From a virus, in IMG/VR virus record IMGVR_UViG_3300025030_000367, positions 1 through 27,443 of that record: DNA of 27,443 nt. The stretch is one strand, 5' to 3'. Of this stretch, positions 21,017-27,430 are shown piece by piece. The notes below the pieces were generated by a model. The model had not been told where the DNA came from. It saw nothing but the letters and a program-made list of their open reading frames with translations, and ran no database searches. The position numbers and the translations under genes are program-made. Position 1 is the stretch's first letter, and each line of letters starts with the position of its first letter.

Positions 21017-22867
21017 TTACAGTACGCGTAATATCTCCTGCTCGCCTCTTGCCGCTCTAGCGTTGTATGAATCACCTGTATCTTCATCATTAGCCATCAA
21101 GCGAGCCAAAGCCATGATTGCTCCAACCGCGCCATCTATTTTATTTGCATTTGTAGTCTTAGTTGGAAAGTAATGTTTTACATTTCCACCGGAACGAGAT
21201 TGTTTCAGAACAACATTCCCGCACATCCATTCAAACATTTTGTTTCCGTCATGAAGAAAAGCATTATCAGTAACCATAGCCTCTAGTTCCTTACACGGCT
21301 CACTGATGTTCGCAGGCGACTGCGTAAATTCAACACACTCGAACGAAGCCCATTTCTGAATATTAGAAATAAGCATTGATGCTTCACGCGGGTCAAACAC
21401 AAGTTCTTGAATGTTAAACATACCATTCAACATTTTAAGGTCATCTTCAACAACATTAAAGTCAGTACGTTCACCTTCTGTAGCAGTAAGCAGACCTTCT
21501 TTCTCCCATAGTTGATAATGCTGGTTTTCTTTCTTATTAACCGTTGCTTCAGGTAGATAAAACTTGGAAAAACACACCACGCGCTTATTAGTCTTGCGAT
21601 TCCAACTACACGTAGGATTTTCGCCTAGACTGTTAGCACAGTTGTATCGTTCGTCCTGGTAAACAGCTTTGGCTCCGCATCTAGGACAAACTTCAAGCTT
21701 TACACCTTCTATCTCAAACAGTATTTCAAGAGCAACAACGTCAATTTTGCTCGCCAAGTCCAAACCTAAATAACATTTACTTCCAGCAAATTGCTCAAGC
21801 TTAAAAGAAGGATTACCGCAAGCTTTAAACTTAATCATATCAAGCCACGCACGACCAGCAGATTGCCACATGTTCAAATGTTTAGTTAAAAGTATGTTTC
21901 TTTCGCTCATTTTAGTTAAAGCGTCATTGTACTTACCTCTCAAATAATTCTCGTTCACTGAAACCCCAAGATTTGGATTAGCCCTTTTCCATACCTCAAA
22001 ATCTTCATATGAATCTTCTGGATCAATTCCGAAAATAACAGCGAACAAATTATCTTCAACAAGAGTACCTTCTATAACTTTCACAGCGTTTAAATACATT
22101 TCATAGCAAGGTGAACTGATATCTACACCAGCGGTAGTTATCACGCAAAGGAGTGGCTGCGATCTTGCCCCCATTCCAGTTGACATACTATCATACAAAG
22201 CACTTGTCTGTGCTTCGTGATACTCGTCAATCAGCGCAGCGTGAGGCGACTGCCCATCAGAAGCCTTTCCTACAACTGGCTCAAACCTACTCATGTCATC
22301 ATTTCTATACACTGACGTAGGATTACGCACTGTACCTGTTAAAGTAAGTCCAAACGCCTCAACTAAATCTGGATTTAACTTACACATAGCGTATGCGGGT
22401 TCGAAAACGCACATGGCTTGCTTTTCAGTTTGAGCACCAGCGTAAACTTCGGCTCCTGGTTCATTGTCACAAAAGGCCATATATAGGCCTATGCCAGCCG
22501 CAGCGAGGCTCTTGCCCGACTTTCGAGGGAGCATCCAAAAAACTTTATTAAAACGTCTAAGATTATCTTCTTTACGTTTCCAACCAAACAAAGTTGTGTG
22601 AAGAAAAAGCTGATGATTTTCTAATACAAGTAACGTACCTCTCCAAGACCCCTTTGTGTGGGGTAACTTCTCCATAAAACGAGCGTGTCTATTTCCAGCA
22701 GCAACGTCAAAATAATAAGGAAAATCTTCGTCATTTTGACGTTGCAAATCACTCAAATGTCGCTGATAAGCTAATTTTTCAAGCTTTGAGGCTTTACGAT
22801 TAGGAAGTTGATCGTTAACAGCAGCAATACAATATTCGTAAGATAGTTGACAATGATCCCTACTCAT
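21017..22867 (-). CDS. terL: Terminase large subunit (ATPase and nuclease)
   Basis: This 616-aa packaging motor has Walker A at residues 115-120 (RKSGKS in VFWMLPRKSGKSLAAA), Walker B at 212-218 (LIDEYHE), and the coupling segment CVITTAGVD at 241-249. The RNase H-like nuclease domain carries D370 (YLGLDLASKIDV), D492 (VFDPREASM) and D578 (KIDGAVGAIMA). A four-cysteine zinc ribbon (C394-x2-C397, C410, C420) is inserted between the first and second nuclease acids, where related terminases have a short loop. The ATG lies 8 bases inside the end of the preceding HNH gene. Sequence type resembles the HK97/P27-associated terminases. Confidence 0.95.
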   Translation of the reverse strand: MSRDHCQLSYEYCIAAVNDQLPNRKASKLEKLAYQRHLSDLQRQNDEDFPYYFDVAAGNRHARFMEKLPHTKGSWRGTLLVLENHQLFLHTTLFGWKRKEDNLRRFNKVFWMLPRKSGKSLAAAGIGLYMAFCDNEPGAEVYAGAQTEKQAMCVFEPAYAMCKLNPDLVEAFGLTLTGTVRNPTSVYRNDDMSRFEPVVGKASDGQSPHAALIDEYHEAQTSALYDSMSTGMGARSQPLLCVITTAGVDISSPCYEMYLNAVKVIEGTLVEDNLFAVIFGIDPEDSYEDFEVWKRANPNLGVSVNENYLRGKYNDALTKMSERNILLTKHLNMWQSAGRAWLDMIKFKACGNPSFKLEQFAGSKCYLGLDLASKIDVVALEILFEIEGVKLEVCPRCGAKAVYQDERYNCANSLGENPTCSWNRKTNKRVVCFSKFYLPEATVNKKENQHYQLWEKEGLLTATEGERTDFNVVEDDLKMLNGMFNIQELVFDPREASMLISNIQKWASFECVEFTQSPANISEPCKELEAMVTDNAFLHDGNKMFEWMCGNVVLKQSRSGGNVKHYFPTKTTNANKIDGAVGAIMALARLMANDEDTGDSYNARAARGEQEILRVL

Positions 22868-23945
22868 TTTCGCACCAATCTATGTCAGTTTCTTTTGAAA
22901 ATTTTAAAAGTTCGGCCTCTTTAGCAGCCTTGTCAGCACGTCGTTTCTCCCAAGATTGGCGCATTTTAGCTCTAGTTTCTTCAGTTACTATGCGAGTCTG
23001 ATTTGACTTAATGATAGCCGCTCTTTGCTCAGAAGATATCACAGTATTACCGTGTTTACCTTTTCCAGACGCTGACATTTTAGCACGCGTTTCATCTGTA
23101 ACAGGTCTTGTTCTGTTTGAATGAGCTATTTTAGCCCTTATTTCATCCGTATATTCCCAAGTAGGAGCCTTTCCCTTTTTAACAATACTCATATTTTTAC
23201 GCCATTCTTCAGAAAAAGGAGGTCGTTTCACACCTTTTCTAGCTTTGCTCATATTAGCTCTATGAGTATCAGTGAGAGACACACCTTTTCGCCTTATACT
23301 CATTGCTATTCTCATTTCAATAGGTAACTTAGTTCCTTTTTTAGAAGCGCCTAATTTTCTAATACGCTCTAAAGCTTCAGGCGTTCTATTGATTTCACTT
23401 AATTTTTTTCTAGTCTCTTCGCCAACTATTCTACCTTTCCCTGCTTTGCTTATTTTTTCTCGTTGATCAGCATTTAAAGAAATACCCAAACAACGTTTCC
23501 TATTAGCAATTGCAATATTCACAGCGACATGAGGCGGTCTAGGCACACCCTTTTGTAGAGCACTCATTCTTTGTTTAAGCCAACTGTAAATTTTATTATT
23601 CGACCTATTGAGATCACGACTTTTACCAGTCATGTAAACAGCAGCAAATAACAACTTCTTATTTGAAGGAAACAATTTAACTAAAAGCTGATGTGCAATA
23701 TAATGTTCTTCAGGAGTTAAAATTGCATAATTTTCGTCACAATTTGCACCACCTAAACATTTTGGAATAACATGATGCTTTTCTGTATAACTATCAACAA
23801 CTCTGTCTTTAGCTCTAACTACAAGCTTGATATAATGACTTGCCCAATGCCTATGCTTGATAGATTCAAAAAATTCTTCAATCGAATTATAAGTTTCAGC
23901 TACTTTTTCAACAACAGGAACATCTTCAATAACAAATTCTTGCAT
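22860..23945 (-). CDS. HNH homing endonuclease with many NUMOD3 repeats, inserted before terL
   Basis: This 361-aa protein has an HNH core at about residues 56-90: EKHHVIPKCLGGANCDENYA, then LTPEEHYIAHQLL (H57, H58, N72, H81, H85). From about 120 to 345 it has roughly ten NUMOD3-type DNA-binding units, such as ISKAGKGRIVGEETRKKLSE, MSKARKGVKRPPFSEEWRKN and MSASGKGKHGNTVISSEQRA. This is the architecture of free-standing phage homing endonucleases. The start at 23945 follows AAAGGGGTTGTT; an upstream in-frame ATG at 23981 lies in a hairpin loop. Its last 8 bases overlap the terL start. A structured leader and promoter-like site precede it. Confidence 0.85.
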   Translation of the reverse strand: MQEFVIEDVPVVEKVAETYNSIEEFFESIKHRHWASHYIKLVVRAKDRVVDSYTEKHHVIPKCLGGANCDENYAILTPEEHYIAHQLLVKLFPSNKKLLFAAVYMTGKSRDLNRSNNKIYSWLKQRMSALQKGVPRPPHVAVNIAIANRKRCLGISLNADQREKISKAGKGRIVGEETRKKLSEINRTPEALERIRKLGASKKGTKLPIEMRIAMSIRRKGVSLTDTHRANMSKARKGVKRPPFSEEWRKNMSIVKKGKAPTWEYTDEIRAKIAHSNRTRPVTDETRAKMSASGKGKHGNTVISSEQRAAIIKSNQTRIVTEETRAKMRQSWEKRRADKAAKEAELLKFSKETDIDWCENE

Positions 23946-23964
23946 AACAACCCCTTTAAATAGA

Positions 23965-24004
23965 GAAAGCTCCCTACACAATGGCAGTTGCGTAGGGAGC
24001 TTTC
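23965..24004. other. 13-bp hairpin in the homing endonuclease leader
   Basis: GAAAGCTCCCTAC (23965-23977) pairs exactly with 23992-24004 over a 14-nt loop. It ends 19 nt before the endonuclease start codon. Weaker inverted repeats (AAGCACT with AGTGCTT, CAGATT with AATCTG) lie further upstream. It may limit read-through or control translation of the endonuclease. Confidence 0.7.
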
Positions 24005-24072
24005 AAGGCACAGATTTAATCTGTAGCCACTTTAAAGCACTCTGCCAAGTGCTTGTATCAATGTTGGCAAGC

Positions 24073-24102
24073 ACCATAACAGAAACTAATACCGAAAGTC
24101 AA
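24073..24102 (-). promoter_or_regulatory. Candidate promoter for the homing endonuclease and terL
   Basis: On the minus strand TTGACT (24102-24097), an 18-nt spacer ending TGT, and TATGGT (24078-24073). It would give a leader of about 120 nt with the hairpins described. Together with the hairpins it fills the 240-base stretch between the small gene ending at 24186 and the endonuclease; I see no convincing gene there. Confidence 0.4.
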
Positions 24103-24185
24103 GGATTGTTAACATATTTTAACCCTTTTCGCGCTTGCAACGCTCAATTAGTTCGATCAACCATTGAGGCAAAGGTGTGGGTATG

Positions 24186-24344
24186 TTATACCTTTTCAAG
24201 CTTAATACCTTTATTCAGCCAAAACTGAACTTTCTCAGGATTAGGATAATTATCAGTAAGCCAGCAAACCATGCTCAAGCCGCTAAGATACAACTTCAGC
24301 CACCATTTGACTTTTACTCTGATTACCAGTTCACACTTAGTCAT
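24186..24344 (-). CDS. 52-aa Trp-rich small protein after terS
   Basis: The product starts MTKCELVIRVKVKWWLKLYL and continues SGLSMVCWLTDNYPNPEKVQ, then FWLNKGIKLEKV. The layout 'mk.El.i.vk.kWW.klYl.gl…c.lt…P…k….i.kGiklk' is one I associate with unnamed small proteins of many tailed phages, with an amphipathic or membrane-proximal segment. ATG overlaps the previous stop (TAATG). Function is unknown. Confidence 0.6.
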   Translation of the reverse strand: MTKCELVIRVKVKWWLKLYLSGLSMVCWLTDNYPNPEKVQFWLNKGIKLEKV

Positions 24345-24457
24345 TAAATCTCAACCTTTGCTTCGAGATATGTATCTTCAAATAAAGTTTTCTCTTTAAA
24401 CAAAAGAGGGTGAACAAAATATCTGCTAGGTTTAAGTTCAGGAGGCCATATGAACAT
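24344..24457 (-). CDS. 37-aa small protein coupled to terS
   Basis: The frame starts one base after the terS stop (TGA-T-ATG) and ends in TAATG with the next gene, so it is precisely fitted between two genes. The product reads MFIWPPELKPSRYFVHPLLF and ends KEKTLFEDTYLEAKVEI. No family is known to me. The tight coupling is the main evidence. Confidence 0.5.
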   Translation of the reverse strand: MFIWPPELKPSRYFVHPLLFKEKTLFEDTYLEAKVEI

Positions 24458-24458
24458 A

Positions 24459-24911
24459 TCAATCATCCAAATCCGCAAAGCTGTTTCGTTTCTCCTGCTT
24501 TTTCTGCATCTTAACGTTGCGGCTAGACGCAGGACTTAGACCAAACTCCTTAAGTATCTTTTCCATCGTATTCTTAGCTTCATTCCTCATTGCTACTTCG
24601 GGATAAGGTTTAATTTGTCCATTTTCAGTAGTATAAGTTCGACCATTCCACTTAATGTAAGCAGACAATTCAAGGTAATCTTCCTCAGCTTCAGCGTAGA
24701 GGGCTAAAAGCTCGCAATGAGAAGCTGAAGGAGGGTAAAGTTCAGCTATACGCAGTACCATTCGCTCAAAGATACCTGCTGCTTTAGGTGACAAGCGAGA
24801 TGGTGTAACAGGCCAATCCTTAGACGGTTCAGGATTGTCATAGTCATATAAATGCTGGTGTGCTTTGTCTACTACTTTGAGATGGACCGGCTTTAATGAG
24901 TTGTTCGCCAT
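24459..24911 (-). CDS. terS: Terminase small subunit, P27-like
   Basis: This 150-aa protein contains PEPSKDWPVTPSRLSPKAAG, then FERMVLRIAELYPPSASHCE and LLALYAEAEEDYLELSAYIK. Residues 93-125 (NGRTYTTENGQIKPYPEVAM, then RNEAKNTMEKILKEFGLSP) complete the P27 family pattern 'P..L…a…w….' with 'G……G.…hP……a……..l…lGl.P..R'. It recognises phage DNA and recruits the large subunit, encoded 1.6 kb downstream beyond an endonuclease gene. ATG follows AAGGAACTAAA. Confidence 0.9.
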   Translation of the reverse strand: MANNSLKPVHLKVVDKAHQHLYDYDNPEPSKDWPVTPSRLSPKAAGIFERMVLRIAELYPPSASHCELLALYAEAEEDYLELSAYIKWNGRTYTTENGQIKPYPEVAMRNEAKNTMEKILKEFGLSPASSRNVKMQKKQEKRNSFADLDD

Positions 24912-24920
24912 TTTAGTTCC

Positions 24921-25316
24921 TTAGATGAATCTTTCTCGTTCTTTTGATGCATTACCATACCCATTATCCTCTCTAGCCGTTTTTGAGGAATGATGTGCAT
25001 GGCATAGCGGCTGTAAGTTGTTGATATCCCAGAACAATTTCTGATCCCCCTTATGAGGAATAATGTGGTCAACACATTGAGCTAAAACCAACTTACCTTC
25101 CTTTTCACACATCACACACAAAGGGTTTTGTTCTCTGTATCTTTTACTAAACTTGTTCCATTCGTGCGTATAGCCCCTTGAAGCCGCAGAACCACGATAC
25201 CGATCTTTGATACGAACTTCTTCTTTCTTTTGAATAGTGTGCGCGGAGCAATAAGGAGTATTCCCTAGAACTCCGCACCCAGGCTTAAGGCAAGGTCTAC
25301 GGGGAGCACTAGGCAT
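24921..25316 (-). CDS. HNH endonuclease next to terS
   Basis: This 131-aa protein has an N-terminal zinc knuckle at residues 9-26 (C9, C14, C23, H26) and a central SRGYTHEWNKFSKRYREQNP. The HNH core spans 67-112: CVMCEKEGKLVLAQ, then VDHIIPHKGDQKLFWDINNL and QPLCHAHHSSKT, giving zinc-binding C67/C70/C105 and catalytic H84 and N100 positions. HNH proteins of this type beside the terminase are needed for packaging in HK97-like phages. Its ATG overlaps the upstream microprotein stop (TAATG). It ends nine bases before terS. Confidence 0.9.
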   Translation of the reverse strand: MPSAPRRPCLKPGCGVLGNTPYCSAHTIQKKEEVRIKDRYRGSAASRGYTHEWNKFSKRYREQNPLCVMCEKEGKLVLAQCVDHIIPHKGDQKLFWDINNLQPLCHAHHSSKTAREDNGYGNASKERERFI

Positions 25317-25429
25317 TACTCTTCCTCTTCCATATCAACAAGCGGCGTATCTGTTTCACAACAGCAACAACCGTCGCAAGGAATAGTGTCATAAATGCAC
25401 GTAGAATCATCCCCGTATCCCGTTCCCAT
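25316..25429 (-). CDS. 37-aa Cys-rich acidic microprotein
   Basis: The product is MGTGYGDDSTCIYDTIPCDG then CCCCETDTPLVDMEEEE, with six cysteines in 14 residues and an acidic end. AAGGGG lies five bases upstream of the ATG, and the stop overlaps the HNH start as TAATG, so the frame is tightly fitted. A second frame over the same DNA (25309-25410) encodes MILRAFMTLFLATVVAVVKQ plus a basic tail, a membrane-like peptide, so which frame is used is open. Confidence 0.45.
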   Translation of the reverse strand: MGTGYGDDSTCIYDTIPCDGCCCCETDTPLVDMEEEE

Positions 25430-25432
25430 TCA

Positions 25433-25717
25433 TCACCCCTTCAACTTAAGTACAGCCATTTCAAGCGCGGCGTTAACCATAGCAGTACCCACATTAACAC
25501 CTACTTCAACTCCTTTAGCTTTCAGGTTCTGCACGATCAGCCCGTAAGCGTAATCACGCTTCTGAGCGTCAGTTGCACCGCTCATGTTATTAGCCGTAAT
25601 CTTGACTGCTTCAAGCGCAGCAGCGGCCAGGATCGGCCCGTACTGGCTCAGCATTTGCTTCAGAAAAGGAGCTACAAAACCCCATACCCAACTAAAAATA
25701 ATCTTCAGTTTGTCCAT
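25433..25717 (-). CDS. Holin-like protein (LLH-type pattern)
   Basis: This 94-aa protein has an N-terminal hydrophobic, Trp-containing stretch (residues 5-35, IIFSWVWGFVAPFLKQMLSQ, then YGPILAAAALEAV). Its C-terminal soluble part is ATDAQKRDYAYGLIVQNLKA then KGVEVGVNVGTAMVNAALEM. The C-terminal 'kk..a…l...l.akGi.v…..i.a.iea.v' resembles LLH-type phage holins. It lies in the lysis cassette with a second holin-like gene. Start overlaps the previous stop (TAATG). Confidence 0.5.
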   Translation of the reverse strand: MDKLKIIFSWVWGFVAPFLKQMLSQYGPILAAAALEAVKITANNMSGATDAQKRDYAYGLIVQNLKAKGVEVGVNVGTAMVNAALEMAVLKLKG

Positions 25718-25902
25718 TACTTTTCTCCTTTAGATTGCTTCACAGCGGCGACTATTTGACCGTTCATGAAAGCAGTTAAGATACAAGCGTGTTTATCAAC
25801 AATTTCAGCTTTAGACTTTTGAGTAGATAAGTCGATGAGCATGTGATTCAAAGTGTTAACAATGTAATCATGTTCAAAGCTATTTGAATCAAACTGAGTC
25901 AT
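25717..25902 (-). CDS. Hypothetical 61-aa protein in the lysis cassette
   Basis: The product begins MTQFDSNSFEHDYIVNTLNH and contains AEIVDKHACILTAFMNGQIV. It is soluble and helical, with no recognised family. ATG follows AGGAGAAAGAA, and the stop overlaps the next gene as TAATG. Confidence 0.6.
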   Translation of the reverse strand: MTQFDSNSFEHDYIVNTLNHMLIDLSTQKSKAEIVDKHACILTAFMNGQIVAAVKQSKGEK

Positions 25903-25956
25903 TTCTTTCTCCTGAACAGTTTAGATACCCATTCATCCCAATTACAAACAAAAGTT

Positions 25957-26220
25957 TTACCGATTGAGAACATCGCGTTGTTCTTGCGTGAGTTCGGGAG
26001 ATGTAATTGTTTGTTTATCAACAACAGTTCCAGTAACTTCAACTTTAACCTCCTTGTTATCAGCAGTTACAGTGAAAATTAACGCAATGATAGCGGTAGC
26101 CGCTGTAACAATAGCTTCAGCGAGTTCAGGTTTAAGAGTGTATCCCATAAGACCAAGCAAAGTAATAATACCAGACCAAGTGCTACGCTCTTTGAGTCTT
26201 TTCAGCATCCAAGTTTTCAT
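25957..26220 (-). CDS. Holin-like membrane protein
   Basis: This 87-aa protein has KERSTWSGIITLLGLMGYTL, then PELAEAIVTAATAIIALIFT as two hydrophobic segments (about 14-29 and 34-52), and a polar C-terminus ending ELTQEQRDVLNR. The 'sr…wsgi..l.g..g..l.pe.aeai…..a..g.i.v…d' pattern is common in proteobacterial phage proteins annotated as holins. It would form the membrane lesion that frees the endolysin. ATG follows AAAGGAGATTTAA. Confidence 0.65.
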   Translation of the reverse strand: MKTWMLKRLKERSTWSGIITLLGLMGYTLKPELAEAIVTAATAIIALIFTVTADNKEVKVEVTGTVVDKQTITSPELTQEQRDVLNR

Positions 26221-26268
26221 TTAAATCTCCTTTATCCTAATATAAAGATTAGAAGTCTAATCAGTTCT

Positions 26269-26346
26269 TCATTTCTTGTATCTATCGCAGAGTTCACAAT
26301 TAGTACACTCAACATGCCGGTTGTAAATACATTTATCTTTTGCCAT
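26269..26346 (-). CDS. 25-aa Cys-rich microprotein
   Basis: The frame reads MAKDKCIYNRHVECTNCELC then DRYKK, with C6, H11, C14, C17 and C20, a plausible single-zinc knuckle. AGGAGTTAATTAAA precedes the ATG. It lies between the lipoprotein and holin-like genes. The good ribosome site and the similarity in layout to the 29-aa protein at 27235-27324 support it. Confidence 0.5.
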   Translation of the reverse strand: MAKDKCIYNRHVECTNCELCDRYKK

Positions 26347-26358
26347 TTTAATTAACTC

Positions 26359-26613
26359 CTATTTAGCAACTTCAATCGGGGTTCTGATTAAGCCTAGCGT
26401 TAAAACAGCAATCAAAGAATCAAGAGGTCCTGGTTTACCTTGATTGTTAACTTCTAACAAAACACCACCTTGTTTAAACTTAACAGTTGCATCGTGCATA
26501 CACATTACTTTGTAAACTTCACCTGAAGGTAATCGCACGCTTGATTCACGCTGACCTAATGTAGCACAGCCGGTTAGCATTAATACAACTATAAGCAAAG
26601 CTAACTTACGCAA
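26359..26613 (-). CDS. Lysis-cassette lipoprotein (possible spanin)
   Basis: Read from TTG at 26613, with GGTGAG seven bases upstream, the 84-aa product starts (M)RKLALLIVVLMLTGCATLGQ. This is a short lipoprotein signal with lipobox LTG-C16. The mature part is polar, VRLPSGEVYKVMCMHDATVK and so on, with a weakly hydrophobic segment near the end (SLIAVLTLGLI). Position directly after the endolysin, overlapping its last codons, is that of outer-membrane spanin lipoproteins. The C-terminal segment could suggest a unimolecular spanin, but it is short. A GTG at 26625 is an alternative start. Confidence 0.6.
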   Translation of the reverse strand: MRKLALLIVVLMLTGCATLGQRESSVRLPSGEVYKVMCMHDATVKFKQGGVLLEVNNQGKPGPLDSLIAVLTLGLIRTPIEVAK

Positions 26614-27031
26614 TTTGAATCTCACCGGCTTTCCATTTAGCTTGCTGTTGTTTCCAACGCGGATGCTCAACATGCGGTGCGTCATGAATACTCTTAAAGT
26701 AGAAACCTGAAGTAAGACCCATTTCAACGGCAATGTCAGCCATCACTTTAAACAAAGCTTGGCTAGCACCCCAATCAAAGTTTTTGCCATCAGCTTTAAG
26801 CGGCCAAAGATCAATTGCATAGCCGAAATTATGAGCCGATTGCCCAGGCTTAGCGTTTGAAACTACCTTTCCCGGCTTAGTTCGGCCTTGAGCATAAATA
26901 TCACGCTGCTGAGCCATAGTGCGGCGAGCATCGCTAATAGCCCATTGGCGATTAGTAGCGGTTTCAGTTCGTTTAATCAGTTCTTCGACTTGAGCTTTAA
27001 AATCAGGTTCAAGAGTATCAATTCTAGCCAT
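26606..27031 (-). CDS. Endolysin, M15 (VanY-like) peptidase
   Basis: This 141-aa protein has the M15 zinc peptidase motifs: SAHNFGYAIDLWP (H67, D74) and HDAPHVEHP (D117, H120, E122/H123). It also has ISDARRTMAQQRDIYAQGRT earlier, typical of L-alanyl-D-glutamate or D-Ala-D-Ala-type phage endolysins that cut peptidoglycan cross-bridges. There is no signal peptide, so it needs a holin. The start at 27031 follows GAGGTGAAACAA; an in-frame ATG at 27052 lies within the upstream gene. Confidence 0.9.
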   Translation of the reverse strand: MARIDTLEPDFKAQVEELIKRTETATNRQWAISDARRTMAQQRDIYAQGRTKPGKVVSNAKPGQSAHNFGYAIDLWPLKADGKNFDWGASQALFKVMADIAVEMGLTSGFYFKSIHDAPHVEHPRWKQQQAKWKAGEIQIA

Positions 27032-27215
27032 TTGTTTCACCTCGTTTAGCAAGAGTCATTAGCTTAAGCAAGTTATTGGTAGCATGTCGAATCTTCGGCT
27101 TATAAATACAATCACATCCATTCAACTCAAGTTCAATAGCTCTCAGGATATTAAGAGCAGGACATACAAGAGCGTTGACACTTTCACGGCTAAATTCTTC
27201 AGTTTGCGGCGGCAT
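27024..27215 (-). CDS. Hypothetical 63-aa protein before the endolysin
   Basis: The product starts MPPQTEEFSRESVNALVCPA and contains NGCDCIYKPKIRHATNNLLK. It is soluble with three cysteines and unknown in function. The start at 27215 follows AGGAGGTATT, a strong site, and is preferred over an upstream in-frame ATG at 27266. Its last 8 bases overlap the endolysin start. Confidence 0.6.
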   Translation of the reverse strand: MPPQTEEFSRESVNALVCPALNILRAIELELNGCDCIYKPKIRHATNNLLKLMTLAKRGETNG

Positions 27216-27234
27216 AATACCTCCTGACAACTGG

Positions 27235-27324
27235 TTAACGCAATCTTCCGCAGGATTTGCATTCAACGCTCATATAACAATGACCGTATTGCCTCAAGAT
27301 AGGGCAATGAATGCGAGGTTCCAT
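27235..27324 (-). CDS. 29-aa Cys-rich microprotein, first gene of the unit
   Basis: The frame reads MEPRIHCPILRQYGHCYMSV then ECKSCGRLR, with C7, C16, C22 and C25 and two His, a possible zinc knuckle. TAAGGAGATTCTA precedes the ATG. It is the first open frame after the promoter at 27365-27394, about 34 nt into the transcript. Unknown function; it could also act as a leader peptide. Confidence 0.5.
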   Translation of the reverse strand: MEPRIHCPILRQYGHCYMSVECKSCGRLR

Positions 27325-27330
27325 TAGAAT

Positions 27331-27353
27331 CTCCTTAAACTAAAGTTTTGGAG
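27331..27353 (-). promoter_or_regulatory. Hairpin covering the first ribosome binding site
   Basis: On the minus strand CTCC (27353-27350) can pair with GGAG of the Shine-Dalgarno (27334-27331), and the adjoining AAAC with GTTT, over a small loop. It could delay translation of the first gene. Confidence 0.4.
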
Positions 27354-27364
27354 CTTGCGGCGAT

Positions 27365-27394
27365 ACTCTAACAAATTTTAATCGTGAATGTCAA
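27365..27394 (-). promoter_or_regulatory. Promoter at the head of the lysis/late unit
   Basis: A perfect TTGACA (27394-27389), an 18-nt spacer ending TGT, and TAGAGT (27370-27365) on the minus strand. The predicted start near 27358 leads into the 29-aa frame and the lysis genes. Confidence 0.65.
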
Positions 27395-27408
27395 GAGTTC
27401 GGCAAAAG

Positions 27409-27430
27409 AAAACCCGCTTTAACAGGTTTT
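27409..27430 (-). terminator. Intrinsic terminator of the upstream unit
   Basis: Minus strand AAAACCTG (27430-27423) pairs with CGGGTTTT (27416-27409) over a 6-nt loop and is followed by CTTTT. It ends a gene lying beyond the right edge. An overlapping alternative stem (GCTTTGACAG with CTGTTAAAGC, 27443-27416) is also possible. Confidence 0.65.

Noticed and set aside
24000-24075. tRNA-like stretch (minus strand has TTGGCAGAGTGC resembling a D-arm, then a small stem)
   Set aside because: No T-arm (GTTCRA) and no 7-nt anticodon loop or acceptor stem; it is better explained as leader hairpins.
24159-24269. Possible TTG-started 27-aa frame overlapping the 52-aa gene (ending WLIELIERCKREKG)
   Set aside because: It looks protein-like but the start is weak and its first part lies in another gene's last codons; left unlisted.
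22860-24458. Group I intron or split terminase gene around the HNH endonuclease
   Set aside because: terS and terL are each complete, with normal N- and C-termini, so the endonuclease is free-standing between genes.
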